A stretch of 6,000 nt of DNA from an uncultured Collinsella sp. (GTDB taxonomy: Bacteria; Actinomycetota; Coriobacteriia; Coriobacteriales; Coriobacteriaceae), in contig CABUBS010000129.1 in assembly GCA_902489855.1 (NCBI GenBank), forward strand, positions 1 through 6,000, read 5' to 3'. Positions 5,824 through 6,000 of this stretch are shown piece after piece (position 1 is the first letter of the stretch; each line of letters opens with the position of its first letter). Position numbers and translations under genes: made by a program. The notes beneath the pieces are model-generated. The model ran no database searches. It was not told where the DNA came from and saw only the letters and a program-made list of their open reading frames with translations.

Positions 5824-6000
5824 GGTTGCTCCCATCCTCATAGGGCCTATGCGATTACGTCCAGCATATCTGCAGGATGTAGCCGGCGGTAGTGCCGTTT
5901 GGAGGGCAAAATGTCCAAAACTTGGGAAGCAATACATCGCGCGTCCGTGCGTTGCCTGGCTTTAAAAGAAAAGTCTACGTCGGCTACCTCATGATGAGCG
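5824..6000 (-). promoter_or_regulatory. Upstream region of the surface-protein gene
   Basis: This 177-base stretch has no convincing gene. On the - strand it contains GGGAG (5829-5833) as the ribosome site for the ATG at 5823, with a second GAGG at 5836-5839. A small pseudo-palindrome, CATAGG-G-CCTATG (5839-5851), lies just before it. A T-rich stretch near 5962-5974 could be promoter-related, but I could not find a well-spaced pair of boxes. The start of transcription is not located. Confidence 0.4.

Noticed and set aside
4444..5892. A long open frame (482 codons) on the + strand, antisense to the surface-protein gene
   Set aside because: The product has no recognisable domain or plausible start site. 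Open antisense frames are expected opposite GC-rich genes, and the - strand gene has a signal peptide, repeats and a sorting signal that explain the region.
5824..5937. An N-terminal extension of 38 residues on the surface protein
   Set aside because: The extension does not look like part of a signal peptide and its upstream ATGs lack good ribosome sites, whereas the ATG at 5823 has GGGAG 5 bases upstream.

Overview
The window looks like chromosome of a high-GC Gram-positive gut bacterium, most likely Coriobacteriia and possibly Collinsella. This is inferred from GC-rich third positions, strong AGGGAG-type ribosome binding sites, and a surface protein ending in an LAxTG-type sorting signal, which is typical of Actinobacteria. 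No rRNA or other marker gene confirms the assignment.

Layout: two + strand genes and one gene remnant come first, then two - strand genes. A LysR-type regulator (21-917) is followed, after a 155-base regulatory gap, by a short cobalamin-independent methionine synthase-like methyltransferase (1073-2206). The gap holds a perfect 8-bp dyad with the LysR T-N11-A pattern, and nearer the start codon a perfect 14-bp palindrome. The simplest reading is that the regulator controls the methyltransferase. Only 34 bases after the methyltransferase stop, an NCS2 uracil/xanthine permease begins in mid-protein (2241-3176). It lacks about 120 N-terminal residues and is probably a 5'-deleted pseudogene. A hairpin at the junction (2207-2232) may be what is left of the methyltransferase terminator.

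A strong terminator (3202-3240) closes the + strand block and overlaps the stop codon of the convergent - strand gene, a cytoplasmic putative esterase of the IroE/EstD-like alpha/beta-hydrolase group (3238-3903). Upstream of it on the same strand, and separated by its own terminator (4014-4053), is a 570-residue secreted protein (4111-5823). That protein has a signal peptide, a repetitive beta-helix-like domain, a KPxxx repeat linker, and an LAATG sorting signal with a membrane anchor and basic tail.

No RNA genes, CRISPR arrays, insertion sequences or phage genes were seen. The most unusual features are the truncated permease junction, the two-dyad regulatory region, and the sortase-anchored beta-helix surface protein. 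Nothing here amounts to a demonstrably new multi-gene system.
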